A DNA stretch of 64,000 nt from an uncultured Sphingomonadaceae bacterium (GCA_947258815.1 CAMYJW010000019.1:1-64000), one strand, 5' to 3'. Counted from the first letter of the stretch, positions 18,875 to 27,573 are shown. The notes: generated from the sequence alone by a model not told the origin. Program-made: numbers and translations.

Positions 18875-19774
18875 TCAATCAAGTTCCCCCATTTGGTCCC
18901 TCATTGAAGTTTGGTCGGTGCTGATCGCCGGTGCACCGAAAGGAACCACGGTTCCGTCGCCGGCTGGGCAGATTCGCAACGTGAGCTGCATCGCTTCGAT
19001 TTCGGCCACAGCCTCGTCATCGGACATTGACCGCAACCGTTCGGCCCCTCTGCCTCCCTCCGCCACAAGTCGGTCGCGCACCTCCAGCGGCTCGCCGATC
19101 CATCGTTCGCGCTCTGCACGGCGGCGCTCTTTGTCAGCCTGCGCGGCTGGTGCCGCCTTTTTGGGCACTTGCCGATCATCGGCCTGCCCATTCAAATCAG
19201 CGGGCCGATGATCGGCCTTTCTGGTTCCATGATGGTTCAGTGAAGGTTCGGTTCCGCTCATCGGAGGGGTGCCCTTCCGATAGTCGGTATGGTCCCCTCC
19301 GCTTCCCGGTAGGGTGTGGATAAGTTCGCCTTGGCGACCCTTCCGCTCATCGGAAGGGTCGAGCGCGGCTGGAGAGTGCCGGCTGGTTGCTTCGCGGCGT
19401 ATTCGCTTACTCCAGCCGCAAATCTCCCTTCGCTCATCATCGGTGAATGCGCCGTTGCTCAAGTGCGTCATGATCGAAGCTTCATCGCAAGGGAGAAGCC
19501 CCTCCAGTCCGGCTGGATGCACGAGGTAGAGCGGCACCTTCCCCGGGCGGCGATAGGTCGAAATCATTCCGTGGTGTTCGAGCGCGGCGATGCCGGAGGA
19601 AATGGTAGACGTCGCAAGGCCCGTAAGGTCTCTGAGGGATTCGTACCCCGGCCATGCAAGGTGCGTTGTCGAATTGGCTTTGTCAGCAAGAAGCCAGAGG
19701 ATGGCCCGCTGCGCCAGCGGTAGCGCGCTCCCGCGACATGCTCCTCTCGCTTGCTCGGAAACGCTTATTGCCAT
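18875..19774 (-). CDS. Winged-helix (HTH_36-like) replication-type protein
   Basis: A 299-residue protein. Residues 15-90 form a winged helix typical of plasmid and satellite replication proteins: LPLAQRAILWLLADKAN, then YESLRDLTGLATSTISSGIA, then HHGMISTYRRPGK. The rest is hydrophilic and rich in Arg, Glu and Asp (KERRRAERERWIGEPLEVRD), suggesting coil and disorder. It is the last gene of the minus-strand run in the element. Its central coding region (19260-19361) holds a cluster of inverted repeats that might be the protein's own binding sites or an origin. Replication function is inferred, not shown. Confidence 0.6.
   Translation of the reverse strand: MAISVSEQARGACRGSALPLAQRAILWLLADKANSTTHLAWPGYESLRDLTGLATSTISSGIAALEHHGMISTYRRPGKVPLYLVHPAGLEGLLPCDEASIMTHLSNGAFTDDERREICGWSKRIRREATSRHSPAALDPSDERKGRQGELIHTLPGSGGDHTDYRKGTPPMSGTEPSLNHHGTRKADHRPADLNGQADDRQVPKKAAPAAQADKERRRAERERWIGEPLEVRDRLVAEGGRGAERLRSMSDDEAVAEIEAMQLTLRICPAGDGTVVPFGAPAISTDQTSMRDQMGELD
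19255..19361. repeat. Cluster of CCCTTCCG/CGGAAGGG inverted repeats inside the winged-helix gene
   Basis: A perfect palindrome with 11-base arms, CGACCCTTCCG (19335-19345) and CGGAAGGGTCG (19351-19361), surrounds a five-base loop. A second imperfect one lies about 60 bases to the left (TCGGAGGGG-TG-CCCTTCCGA, around 19263-19284), with another CCCCTCCGCTTCCC between them. The CCGCTCATCGG word appears in both. Repeats of one motif inside a replication-type gene resemble iterons. Confidence 0.55.
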
Positions 19775-19980
19775 GCGTCAGCCTTCCGGCTGGGACGAGA
19801 GGCTAGATGATGCCTCATCACCCGCGAGGTTCTCCAAACACCTCTGAAACGAGCAGCTCTGCAATGCCAGCACGTACAGCGCCGCGCTGCATCAGGTGCC
19901 GAACGCGAAGGCGCTGCAAGGGCGGCTGGCTGTTGCCGGAAGGACTGCGAACGGGACTTGGCGCTGCGGCCGTCATCAGA

Positions 19981-20178
19981 CTACGCGGTGCCATCTTCGA
20001 TGAGGCGCCGCAGGCTTGTCGCCGGGATTACAGTCCGCCTTCCGATCTTGCAGGCTTGAAGCTTTCCCTCTCGGATCAGGCCGTAGATACGGGATTTGCA
20101 GAGGGTCGAAACGCGGCTCGCATCGGCAATGGTGTAGGCCAACGGCTCGCTAGGTGCAGGTTCGGTAGGCAAGGTCAT
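19981..20178 (-). CDS. AlpA/excisionase-like helix-turn-helix protein
   Basis: A small protein of about 65 residues, with alternative starts at 20202 or 20208 adding 8-10. The MerR/AlpA-like helix-turn-helix reads YTIADASRVSTLCKSRIYGL, then IREGKLQACKIGRRTVIPATS, the standard pattern of excisionase-type DNA-binding proteins (IREGKLxAxKxGRRTxI). In a tRNA-borne element with an integrase this is expected to be the regulator of integrase expression or the recombination directionality factor. Confidence 0.8.
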   Translation of the reverse strand: MTLPTEPAPSEPLAYTIADASRVSTLCKSRIYGLIREGKLQACKIGRRTVIPATSLRRLIEDGTA

Positions 20179-20521
20179 CTCCGTTCGTTGCTGAACGGCC
20201 ATGAGCATCACGAACGCTGCCTTACCTGTCAGCCGGAAACCCTCGGAAACCCTCGGAAACCTCAAAGTCGCGGGGGGTATCATGGGGGTACGGCCGCCAA
20301 TGACCAGCCGGAAGGCACGGAGTTGTGCGCCTGTTCGGAAGGCGCGGCAGATAGCCCCTCCGCCACAGTCGGGCACCAATTGCCTGTTCACATTTAGGCC
20401 GCATCATCTGAACGGATGCAGGCTGGCACCGGGGGCCAGGTCGAAAGTCTGGCGTTTCCCGATCGGACACCGGCGCCCTCGCTCCGTGTGCCGTCTGAGC
20501 GTTTTGAAACCAAAAAGTTGG

Positions 20522-20562
20522 CCCGGCCCGCGATTTACCTCAACGGGAAAGCGCGGGCCGGG
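20522..20562. repeat. GC-rich 11-bp perfect inverted repeat with adjacent G9 run
   Basis: CCCGGCCCGCG (20522-20532) and CGCGGGCCGGG (20552-20562) flank a 19-base loop; a run of nine G follows at 20565-20573. It lies in the gene-free gap (20179-20687) of the integrative element. It could be a terminator, an origin or a DNA-processing hairpin; nothing decides. Confidence 0.55.
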
Positions 20563-20602
20563 GAGGGGGGGGGATCGAATCTCTGAGGCGCCCCAAGCGG
20601 AC

Positions 20603-20665
20603 ACCGGTGGCCAAGAAGATTTTCACGCGGGCGAAATCAAACAGAAAAACTTCTAGGCCACCAGT
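20603..20665. repeat. 16-bp imperfect inverted repeat downstream of the 268-residue gene
   Basis: ACCGGTGGCCAAGAAG (20603-20618) and CTTCTAGGCCACCAGT (20650-20665) are inverted with two mismatches and a 31-base spacer. This is just beyond the stop (20688) of the minus-strand gene at 20688-21494 but has no T-tract, so a plain terminator is doubtful. Confidence 0.5.
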
Positions 20666-20687
20666 GCTATGACGGCGTTCGGAACAT

Positions 20688-21494
20688 CTAGGGATCTGGC
20701 TCGGCGGCTGGCCTGCCTGCATCGCCTTGCATTCGATCCTGCACTGCGCGCACAACTTTGCGAGCTTCGGTAATGGGCGGCTCATCATGCCCGGCCTGAG
20801 CTAGCCGCTCCAGCACGGCAGACAGAACGCGATCGCGAGGTTCGCTTACTGCTGCCGGGCGCTCCATCGCGTAAGCTACCAGTTCAGCGCAAAACGATGG
20901 CCACGCGGGGCTAGGCGGTCGGCCACCCTTCCGGTTTCTCGTGGAACCAGTCTGTTCGACCGGAACGCCGGTTGCGATAAACGCGCGCACTTCATCCGCG
21001 CACGGAAGATCGCAGATGGCAAACTCCACGCCGGAGACTACGCCGGCGACGGGAATACACTCCCAGTAGAAATCCCCGGTTGCCCAACTGATTGGCGGTG
21101 GCGCTGGAAGGCAATATTCCCAGAACACTTGCGGGATCACGGCGGGCCCGCTGAATTCCCGTTGATCTGGAAAGTTCAGGTCTCGCTCCAAGGCTCCATT
21201 CTCGATGGCCTCCCTGCTGTAATCGACGCCGGCGCTTTCCTGCTGCGCAATAAACCGTTCGCGGTAGGCTTTGATCGCATCGTCCAAATTGAACGCGCAG
21301 TTCCTTGCCTTGGCTCTGATCAAGCCAAGCATGAGCGAGCCCAACAGCAATTCGGAGGCTTCTCTCCGTCCCTCTTGCGGTCCGCAGGCCATCCGCCGCG
21401 CCAGTTCGTCTCCCAACACCATGTAGACGATGCCAGCCGGCACCCAAGCATCCACGTCGCCTTGAGGGGGCAAAAAATCTGCGCCAGCTTCCAT
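20688..21494 (-). CDS. Unknown 268-residue protein of the integrative element
   Basis: I do not recognise the family. The middle carries a Trp/Tyr-rich region around residues 130-160 (VFWEYCLPAPPPISW, FYWECIPVAG). The C-terminal 80 residues read like a small DNA-binding module seen in alphaproteobacterial mobile elements: basic GRPPSPAWPSF, then a helical stretch with RDRVLSAVLERLAQAG and ITEARKVVRAVQDRM. No signal peptide or membrane helix. Start at 21494 has GGAGG five bases upstream; the frame upstream begins only at a TTG. As the largest unassigned gene of the element it is the main cargo or accessory candidate. Confidence 0.6.
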   Translation of the reverse strand: MEAGADFLPPQGDVDAWVPAGIVYMVLGDELARRMACGPQEGRREASELLLGSLMLGLIRAKARNCAFNLDDAIKAYRERFIAQQESAGVDYSREAIENGALERDLNFPDQREFSGPAVIPQVFWEYCLPAPPPISWATGDFYWECIPVAGVVSGVEFAICDLPCADEVRAFIATGVPVEQTGSTRNRKGGRPPSPAWPSFCAELVAYAMERPAAVSEPRDRVLSAVLERLAQAGHDEPPITEARKVVRAVQDRMQGDAGRPAAEPDP

Positions 21495-21591
21495 ACCACC
21501 CTCCGTTGGCGGCTCCGATGGTGGCGGCGGGGCAGCGGGTCGGAGTGTCCCGCGTTCGGCTGGCCGGCCTAGCCCCGCCAAGTGCAATGTC

Positions 21592-21762
21592 TCAGTTGAT
21601 CGTCGATGAGCCAGCCCGCGAGGTGAGGGCCTTCATCACCCGCCGCAGCGCCGCGCGGTCGTCCGGCTTCAAGAGGGCGACCAAGTTCAGAAACTCGCGT
21701 TCGTCGTCAGTCATGGGACCGATGGCGACGGCCGGCGCGGAATGATTGGTGGTTCGGGACAT
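21592..21762 (-). CDS. Small unknown protein (56 residues) of the integrative element
   Basis: A 56-residue hydrophilic protein beginning MSRTTNHSAP. Its core PMTDDEREFLNLVALLKPDD, then RAALRRVMKAL, is an amphipathic helix pair like the C-terminal tail seen after some phage repressors. A strong GGAAAGGA ribosome site sits eight bases before the ATG. It lies 29 bases downstream of the integrase stop in the same direction. Confidence 0.6.
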   Translation of the reverse strand: MSRTTNHSAPAVAIGPMTDDEREFLNLVALLKPDDRAALRRVMKALTSRAGSSTIN

Positions 21763-21790
21763 AGGCGATTCCTTTCCTTCGGCTGGCTGC

Positions 21791-23095
21791 TCAAGCCGAT
21801 TTCCTCCCGTTGGCGAGTGAGAGGACGTTGGCACTGTCAGGAGAAAGCGAGGGCGCGACGAAACGGCCCCAGCCGTCCATTAAGGCGCGGCGCATGTCGC
21901 GAAGGTCGCTGCGCAAATAGGCTTGCTCGGTGGCGGTCCCGACCCGATGCGCCAATGCCATCTCTGCAACCATCGCGGGGATTGTCGGCATTCTCTCGGC
22001 TGCCCAATCCCGAAACGCGCTGCGAAAGCCGTGCACGGTCTCCTTGCGGCCTGCCAGCCGCATGATCTTCGTGAGGGACATGTCAGACAGCGGCCGGCCC
22101 CGGCGTGCTCCGGGAAAAACGAGCCCCGCCCGCAGCGCCTTGTCGGGCGTCATTAGATTCAGAACTTCGATCGCCGCATCAGACAGGGTGATGACATGTG
22201 CCGCGCCCATCTTCATGATGCCGGCTGGCCGGGTCCAAGTGGCTGCCTCAAGGTCAATCTGCTCCCATGTCGCCGCGCGCACCTCTCCCGAACGCGCGGC
22301 AGTAAGAATGGCGAACAACAGGGCCATGCGGCTGGCGCTGCGCTGCATGGCGAGCTGAGCCGACATGAATGCCGGCAACTGGTCGAAAGGCATTGCAGCG
22401 AAGTTCTCACCGCGCGCTTGCTTGGAAAGGCCGCTGCGAAGTTCGCGTGCATCGGGAAGGGCATCGGTGCGCCAGCCGCGCGCCTTGGCGAAAGCGAGCA
22501 CTTGCAGGATGCGCGCCCGGACCTTGCGCGCGATCACTGGTTTGGTCTGCCAGATCGGGACAAGGGTAAGAATTATGTCGCTGGCGCTGATCGCGTCTAC
22601 CCCGATGGTGCCCAGCTTCGGCACCGCGTGGGCAGTCAGGGAGGATTTGAACGCCTTGGCGGTTCGATCGGACCAGCCGTGCGACAGAGCTTCGTGTGCG
22701 GCCGTGACGGCGTCTGCGAAGGTCGGAATTGACCGGCGTTCCTTGTCGCGCTCGGAAATCGGATCAGCACCGGCCTTGGCCAGCTTGCGAAGCGCGGCGG
22801 CCTTCTCCCGCGCTTCTGCCAGTGAAAGTGCCTTGCGCTGCATGAGCGGGATGGCCCCTATCGGATCATGGACCCCGAACGCCTCGCGGCCGGCCTGATC
22901 CAAGTCAACGGCACCTAGTCCAATGTCGCGGCGCCGGCCGTTCGTCTGAACGCGCAATATCCATGATCGCGCACCGCTCGGCTTCACAAGCAGGTAAAGC
23001 CCTTGCCCATCTGCAAACCGGGTCAGCATTGGCCGGCCGGTGGCGTCGCGCGATGGCTTCGCGCTTCGAACCTTGATCACGGTAAGCTTGCCCAT
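21791..23095 (-). CDS. P4-type tyrosine recombinase (integrase)
   Basis: A 434-residue integrase with an N-terminal DUF4102 arm-binding part (GQGLYLLVKPSGARSWILR, then RRDIGLG), a core-binding SAM-like part and a C-terminal catalytic domain. Catalytic residues are the Arg in AARSGEVRAATW, His and Arg in HGFRSAFRDWA, His in MALAHRV, and Tyr in EQAYLRSD. Such enzymes integrate elements into tRNA 3' ends, agreeing with the repeats at tRNA-Gln and at 23263-23282. The ATG at 23095 is chosen; upstream Met is not family-like. It appears intact. Confidence 0.95.
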   Translation of the reverse strand: MGKLTVIKVRSAKPSRDATGRPMLTRFADGQGLYLLVKPSGARSWILRVQTNGRRRDIGLGAVDLDQAGREAFGVHDPIGAIPLMQRKALSLAEAREKAAALRKLAKAGADPISERDKERRSIPTFADAVTAAHEALSHGWSDRTAKAFKSSLTAHAVPKLGTIGVDAISASDIILTLVPIWQTKPVIARKVRARILQVLAFAKARGWRTDALPDARELRSGLSKQARGENFAAMPFDQLPAFMSAQLAMQRSASRMALLFAILTAARSGEVRAATWEQIDLEAATWTRPAGIMKMGAAHVITLSDAAIEVLNLMTPDKALRAGLVFPGARRGRPLSDMSLTKIMRLAGRKETVHGFRSAFRDWAAERMPTIPAMVAEMALAHRVGTATEQAYLRSDLRDMRRALMDGWGRFVAPSLSPDSANVLSLANGRKSA

Positions 23096-23262
23096 AGAGC
23101 GTTCCCACAAATGCCAGCCCGCCAGCGTTACCTCATGCGTTCCCACAGTATTGCGCACCTGCCAATGCACGTCAATGCTCATCGGTCAACGGCAATGTCG
23201 AATAAGATCAGGAAATCCATGGATTAAGGCGCCGTCAAAATTTTCCAGTGCTCACACGTTCT

Positions 23263-23282
23263 AATCCTCGCGGGGCATCCAA
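23263..23282. repeat. attR, right direct repeat of the integrative element
   Basis: Exact copy of tRNA-Gln positions 18809-18828, 168 bases beyond the integrase start. Confidence 0.9.
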
Positions 23283-23315
23283 GCTCTCTTCTGAAATTTT
23301 CATACGATCGCCTGT

Positions 23316-24347
23316 TCAGGCGACGGCTGGCGCCAGCATCCTGATCGTGCCGCTGTCAGCATCGATCTGCGCTTGCACGCCGACCGGGATGCTTGCCTGA
23401 TTGGAAATATGCCCGATTTGCGCGCCCTGAAACGCGGGCACGCCCAGCGGCGCAAGATGATGGGCAAGCACTTCGTAAATCGTGAAGTTGCCATAAGGCG
23501 AACCGGGATTGCGGCAATTTGTGCACTGACCGAATACGACACCGGCCACTTTGCCAAGCAGGCCGCTCTGGCCCAGTTGGGTCAGCATCCGGTCGATCCG
23601 GTATTCAGCTTCGTTGGTATCTTCCAGAAACAGGATCGCGCCCGAAAAATCGGGCAGCCATCGGGTCCCCACCATCGCCGAAAGCACCGAAAGGTTCCCC
23701 CCCAGCAAACGCCCGCGCGCTGTGCCGGAGCGGAACGTGCGAATGCGGCCTGTGCGCTGCGCCAGCCTGTCCGCGCGCGGGGCGGCGATTTTATATGTCG
23801 GCATTGCCGCGTCAAAGGCCAGCGCATGAAAATCGCGCCACGCCCCTTGCGGCCAAGAATGCGCAACATTTGGCCCGTGAATACCGGAAAACCCGGTTTT
23901 GGCGGCAAGCGCCAGATGCAGCGCGGTGATATCGCTGGAGCCGATCAGCAGCTTTGGATTGGCGCGGATCACATCGAAATCGAGATGCGGCAACAGGCGC
24001 TGGCTTCCCCAGCCGCCGCGCACCGCAAAAATCGCGCGCACCCCATCATCGGCAAACATCGCCTGGAGCGCCTCTGCGCGCGCTTCATCGGTTCCGGCAA
24101 GATAGCCCAGCCGCGAAAGCAGGTTTGGCGCCAGTTTGGGCACCAGCCCCATCGCGCGCACAGTTTCCATAACCTGATCGAGACCGAACTGATCGGCCAC
24201 AAACCCCGCCGGACAGACCAGGCCAACCGTATCGCCCTTGCGCAGGCGCGGTGGCAACAGAACATCGCGCGGGGCGGCCGGCAGCCGCGCAGCGCCGATC
24301 ATCGCCGTGCCCGCCAGTCCTGCAATTGCCATGCGCCGTGTCACCAT
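23316..24347 (-). CDS. LD-carboxypeptidase (peptidase S66) with Tat signal
   Basis: A 343-residue muramoyl-tetrapeptide carboxypeptidase, which trims the terminal D-Ala of recycled murein peptides. It starts MVTRRMAIAGLAG, a twin-arginine-like signal, then PAAPRDVLLPPRL. The catalytic Ser is in GSSDITALH (Ser138), the Glu in ILFLEDTNEAEYRIDR, and the His in AQIGHISNQASIPVG, the usual Ser-Glu-His triad of LdcA. Most S66 enzymes are cytoplasmic, so a Tat-like export signal is worth note. Confidence 0.92.
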   Translation of the reverse strand: MVTRRMAIAGLAGTAMIGAARLPAAPRDVLLPPRLRKGDTVGLVCPAGFVADQFGLDQVMETVRAMGLVPKLAPNLLSRLGYLAGTDEARAEALQAMFADDGVRAIFAVRGGWGSQRLLPHLDFDVIRANPKLLIGSSDITALHLALAAKTGFSGIHGPNVAHSWPQGAWRDFHALAFDAAMPTYKIAAPRADRLAQRTGRIRTFRSGTARGRLLGGNLSVLSAMVGTRWLPDFSGAILFLEDTNEAEYRIDRMLTQLGQSGLLGKVAGVVFGQCTNCRNPGSPYGNFTIYEVLAHHLAPLGVPAFQGAQIGHISNQASIPVGVQAQIDADSGTIRMLAPAVA

Positions 24348-24457
24348 GCGATCACGCTAACGCCAATCTGTCCGCGCGGCGACCGGAAAAATCGCGCCGC
24401 CACAAATGCATGACTTTGCTCTCGACAAGAACACCGGCGGCAGGCCATGGAGCGCGC

Positions 24458-25333
24458 ATGACCGAAGAAGAGAAAAAACTGACAGACCGGCGCTTTTACA
24501 AGGCCGAACAGGAAGCCTCGTTCGAGGATGCACATAGTCACGATACGGCGCAGACCAGCCATCCCGCTTATAAGCTGGCGTTCAACGATCCCGAATTTCT
24601 GCTGCGCGACGAATTGCGCCCGGTGCGTTTTCAGCTTGAACTGCTCAAGCCGGAAATGCTGCTGGAAGAAGCGCAGATCGGATCAACACTGGTGATGTAT
24701 GGCTCGGCGCGCATTCCCTCGCCCGAGGATTGCGAGAAAACGCTGGCAGCCGCCGCCACGCCAGAGCGCAAGGCAGTGGCGCAAAAGCTTGTCGACAAAT
24801 CGAAATACTATGAAGAAGCGCGCAAGCTGGCCCGGATCGCCAGTTCGTGCGCGGTGGTCGAAAAAGGCTTGCGGCAGTTCGTCGTCTGCTCCGGTGGCGG
24901 GCCTTCGATCATGGAAGCGGCCAATCGCGGCGCATCGGAAGTGGGCGCGGAATCGATCGGCCTCAATATCGTGTTACCGCATGAGCAGGCACCCAATCCT
25001 TATGTCACGCCGCGGCTTTCCTTCCAGTTTCACTATTTCGCACTGCGTAAGATGCACTTTTTGATGCGCGCCAAGGCGCTGGCGGTGTTCCCCGGCGGAT
25101 TTGGCACGCTGGATGAATTTCTCGAAACGCTCACCCTGATCCAGACCGGCAAAATGAAGCCGATCCCGTTGCTGCTTTATAGCAAGGACTATTGGAGCCG
25201 GATCATCAATTTTGAAGCCATGGCCGAAGAAGGCGTGATCAATTTTGAAGATCTCGACCTGTTCCACTGGGTGGAAACCGCCGAAGAAGGCTGGAAGATC
25301 ATCACCGATTTCTATGAACTCGATTGCGGATAA
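24458..25333 (+). CDS. LOG (lonely guy)-family protein, long form
   Basis: A 291-residue Rossmann protein of the LOG family. GSARIPSPEDC lies near residue 80, VVCSGGGPSIMEAANRGA near 140, and the nucleotide-binding PGGFGTLDEFLETLTLIQTG near 210. Known members release cytokinin or purine bases from nucleoside monophosphates; the long form is usual in Proteobacteria and its natural role there is unsettled. Start 24458; an in-frame ATG at 24446 adds four residues. It is divergent from the LD-carboxypeptidase and convergent with thiD. Confidence 0.88.
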   Translation: MTEEEKKLTDRRFYKAEQEASFEDAHSHDTAQTSHPAYKLAFNDPEFLLRDELRPVRFQLELLKPEMLLEEAQIGSTLVMYGSARIPSPEDCEKTLAAAATPERKAVAQKLVDKSKYYEEARKLARIASSCAVVEKGLRQFVVCSGGGPSIMEAANRGASEVGAESIGLNIVLPHEQAPNPYVTPRLSFQFHYFALRKMHFLMRAKALAVFPGGFGTLDEFLETLTLIQTGKMKPIPLLLYSKDYWSRIINFEAMAEEGVINFEDLDLFHWVETAEEGWKIITDFYELDCG

Positions 25334-25348
25334 GCCGCGCGCGGCGCA

Positions 25349-26098
25349 TCAGCGTATCGCGTGGTGCCCCATCGGCCCCGCGCCCGCGCCAAAACCGGGC
25401 GCGTTGAGCAAGGCCACGCGCACCGCCTGACGCGCACGCTCCACCGATTGGGCCAGATCCAGCCCTGCGCCCAGAAAGGTGGCAATCGCGCTGGACAGGG
25501 TGCAGCCGGTGCCGTGGGTGTGGCGCGTATCAATTCGCGCGGCGCACCATGCCAGCGGATCGCGGCCCGGCACTATCAGCCGATCCTCCACCATATCGCC
25601 CGGCGCATCGCCGCCTTTTGCCAGATACGTAGCGCCGCGCGCGGCCATCGCCGCATCGCCGCCCAGCGCAGCCAGTTCGGCCACGTTGGGCGTGGTGAGC
25701 GTTGCCAGTGCCATCAACCGCTCAAACGCCGCGATCGTGGCCTCATCAGCCAGCCCCGCGCCGCTTGTCGCCACCATCACCGGATCGAACACGATCGGCA
25801 CGTCCAGCCGCTCCAGCCGGTCGGCAACGGCATGTGCGTTCTGCGCGGATCCCAGCATTCCGATCTTGACTGCATCAACACCGATATCGCCAGTGCACGC
25901 TTCAATCTGCGCGTCGACAAAGCCGGGCGACATCACTTCAACCGCGGTCACGCCCAGCGTGTTCTGCGCGGTGATCGCAGTGATCGCGGTCATCGCATAG
26001 CCGCCCAACGCGGTGATCGTCTTGATATCGGCCTGAATGCCCGCCCCGCCCGAACTGTCGGACCCGGCAATGGCAAGAATGCGGGGAGGCGCGGTCAT
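25349..26098 (-). CDS. thiD: Hydroxymethylpyrimidine kinase / phosphomethylpyrimidine kinase
   Basis: A 249-residue ribokinase-fold enzyme that phosphorylates HMP and HMP-P in thiamine synthesis. Motifs are LAIAGSDSSGGAGIQADIKT at the N-terminus, VKIGMLGSA, VFDPVMVATSGAGL, and the anion-hole DTRHTHGTGCTLSSAIA. No TPP riboswitch is seen in front of it, in contrast to thiC. It is 40 bases after glmM on the same strand. Confidence 0.95.
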   Translation of the reverse strand: MTAPPRILAIAGSDSSGGAGIQADIKTITALGGYAMTAITAITAQNTLGVTAVEVMSPGFVDAQIEACTGDIGVDAVKIGMLGSAQNAHAVADRLERLDVPIVFDPVMVATSGAGLADEATIAAFERLMALATLTTPNVAELAALGGDAAMAARGATYLAKGGDAPGDMVEDRLIVPGRDPLAWCAARIDTRHTHGTGCTLSSAIATFLGAGLDLAQSVERARQAVRVALLNAPGFGAGAGPMGHHAIR

Positions 26099-26138
26099 AC
26101 CGGCGATATAGCCGCGCCGGGCCGAACTGACACCCGTA

Positions 26139-27479
26139 TCACTCCGCCGCCTGCGCCACCGCAGCGCAAACGTCGGCGACCACGCTTCTGACCTGCACTT
26201 CATCATCGCCTTCGGCCATGACGCGGATTACCGGTTCGGTTCCCGATGCGCGGATCACCAGCCGCCCTTTGCCCGCCAGCGCGCTTTCGGCATCGGCAAT
26301 CGCGGATTTCACCTGCACATCCTCAAGCGGCTTGCCGCCTGCAAAGCGCACGTTTTGCAAAAGCTGAGGCACCGGATCGAACAGGTGGAGCAACTCGCTG
26401 GCCCGTTTGCCGGATCGCACCAGCGCGGCCAGCACCTGAAGCGAGGCGATGGTGCCATCGCCCGTTGTCGCGTGATCGAGCAGGATCATATGGCCCGATT
26501 GTTCTCCACCCACATTGAAGCCATGCGCCTTCATGTGTTCAAGCACATGGCGATCGCCCACTTTGGTGCGCGCCAGCGTCAGCCCCTGACTTTCCAGAAA
26601 ACGCTCCAGCCCCAGATTTGACATCACCGTGGCAACCACGCCGCCGCCTTTCAGCTCTTGCCGCGCGGCCAGTTCGCTGCCGATCAGCGCCATGATCTGA
26701 TCGCCATCGACCGTGCGGCCTTTCTCATCGACGACAATCAGCCGGTCGGCATCGCCATCAAGCGCAATCCCGATATCCGCCCCGGTTTCGACGACTTTCT
26801 GTTTGATCAGATCAAGGCTGGTCGATCCGCAGCCATCGTTGATGTTCTTGCCGTTGGGCGAAACGCCGATAGCTTCCACTTCCGCGCCCAGTTCCCACAA
26901 CACCGAAGGCGCGACCTGATAGGACGCGCCGTTCGCGCAATCGACCACGATTTTCAGGCCATCGAGCCGGACATTATCGGGCAAAGAGCCTTTGACCGCA
27001 TGAATATAGCGGCCGCGCGCATCGTCTATTCGGCGCGCGCGGCCGATATCGGGCGCATCGGCAAGCGGCTGATCCTTGCCGATCATATCCTCGATCGCCA
27101 GTTCATCGGCATCGGACAGTTTGAACCCATCCGGGCCGAACAGCTTGATGCCGTTATCTTCATATGGATTGTGACTGGCCGAAATCATCACGCCAACATC
27201 GGCGCGCAGTTCGCGCGTCAACAGCGCAACCGCGGGTGTGGGCATCGGGCCAAGCAGAACCACATCCATGCCAACGCTGGTGAAACCTGCAACCATCGCG
27301 TTTTCCAGCATATAGCCAGAAAGCCGCGTATCCTTGCCGATCACCACGCGATGCCGGTGATCCCCGCGCAAGAAGCGCGTTCCCGCTGCCTGCCCCACTT
27401 TCATGGCGATTGCCGCCGTCATCGCGCCCTTGTTGGTGCGCCCGCGAATCCCGTCAGTTCCAAAATACTGTTTGCTCAT
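26139..27479 (-). CDS. glmM: Phosphoglucosamine mutase
   Basis: A 446-residue enzyme interconverting glucosamine-6- and -1-phosphate for peptidoglycan and LPS precursors. It has FGTDGIRG at the N-terminus, the phospho-serine loop [15 protein letters not shown] (Ser102), the metal loop DGDADR (about residue 240), the sugar-binding GEQSGHMI, and the phosphate-binding [15 protein letters not shown]. It is followed by thiD; a small gap suggests one transcript. Confidence 0.97.
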   Translation of the reverse strand: MSKQYFGTDGIRGRTNKGAMTAAIAMKVGQAAGTRFLRGDHRHRVVIGKDTRLSGYMLENAMVAGFTSVGMDVVLLGPMPTPAVALLTRELRADVGVMISASHNPYEDNGIKLFGPDGFKLSDADELAIEDMIGKDQPLADAPDIGRARRIDDARGRYIHAVKGSLPDNVRLDGLKIVVDCANGASYQVAPSVLWELGAEVEAIGVSPNGKNINDGCGSTSLDLIKQKVVETGADIGIALDGDADRLIVVDEKGRTVDGDQIMALIGSELAARQELKGGGVVATVMSNLGLERFLESQGLTLARTKVGDRHVLEHMKAHGFNVGGEQSGHMILLDHATTGDGTIASLQVLAALVRSGKRASELLHLFDPVPQLLQNVRFAGGKPLEDVQVKSAIADAESALAGKGRLVIRASGTEPVIRVMAEGDDEVQVRSVVADVCAAVAQAAE

Positions 27480-27573
27480 GCCTGCGCCCGTTAGCATCAA
27501 TTCCCTGACAAATTGATATGTCGCGCCGGTTCGTTAATGTCACGCCCGGAACGGCAGAATGCGGGGGAACGCC

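Larger units (their letters stand above)
18809..23282. mobile_element. 4.45-kb integrative element in tRNA-Gln
   Basis: The 20 bases at 18809-18828, the 3' end of tRNA-Gln, are repeated exactly at 23263-23282. With one mismatch the match extends five bases leftward into GTTC. Between the copies lie five minus-strand genes: a P4-type integrase next to the right end, two unknown genes, an AlpA-like regulator and a winged-helix replication-type protein at the left end. The tRNA stays intact because the incoming copy restores its 3' end. There are no capsid, conjugation or toxin genes, so the size and content suit a minimal phage-satellite-like or plasmid-like integrative island. Two strong inverted repeats lie in the gene-free part (20.5-20.7 kb). 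Confidence 0.9.

Noticed and set aside
19807..20397. Plus-strand frame of 196 codons in the integrative element
   Set aside because: Overlaps the AlpA-like gene on the opposite strand and shows no family pattern or ribosome site.
20565..20573. Run of nine G as a phase-variation tract
   Set aside because: Not inside or directly ahead of a gene that it could switch; a homopolymer length error cannot be ruled out.
20404..20604. Minus-strand 66-codon frame in the gap of the element
   Set aside because: Crosses the 11-base hairpin and the G9 run, has no ribosome site and no recognisable pattern.
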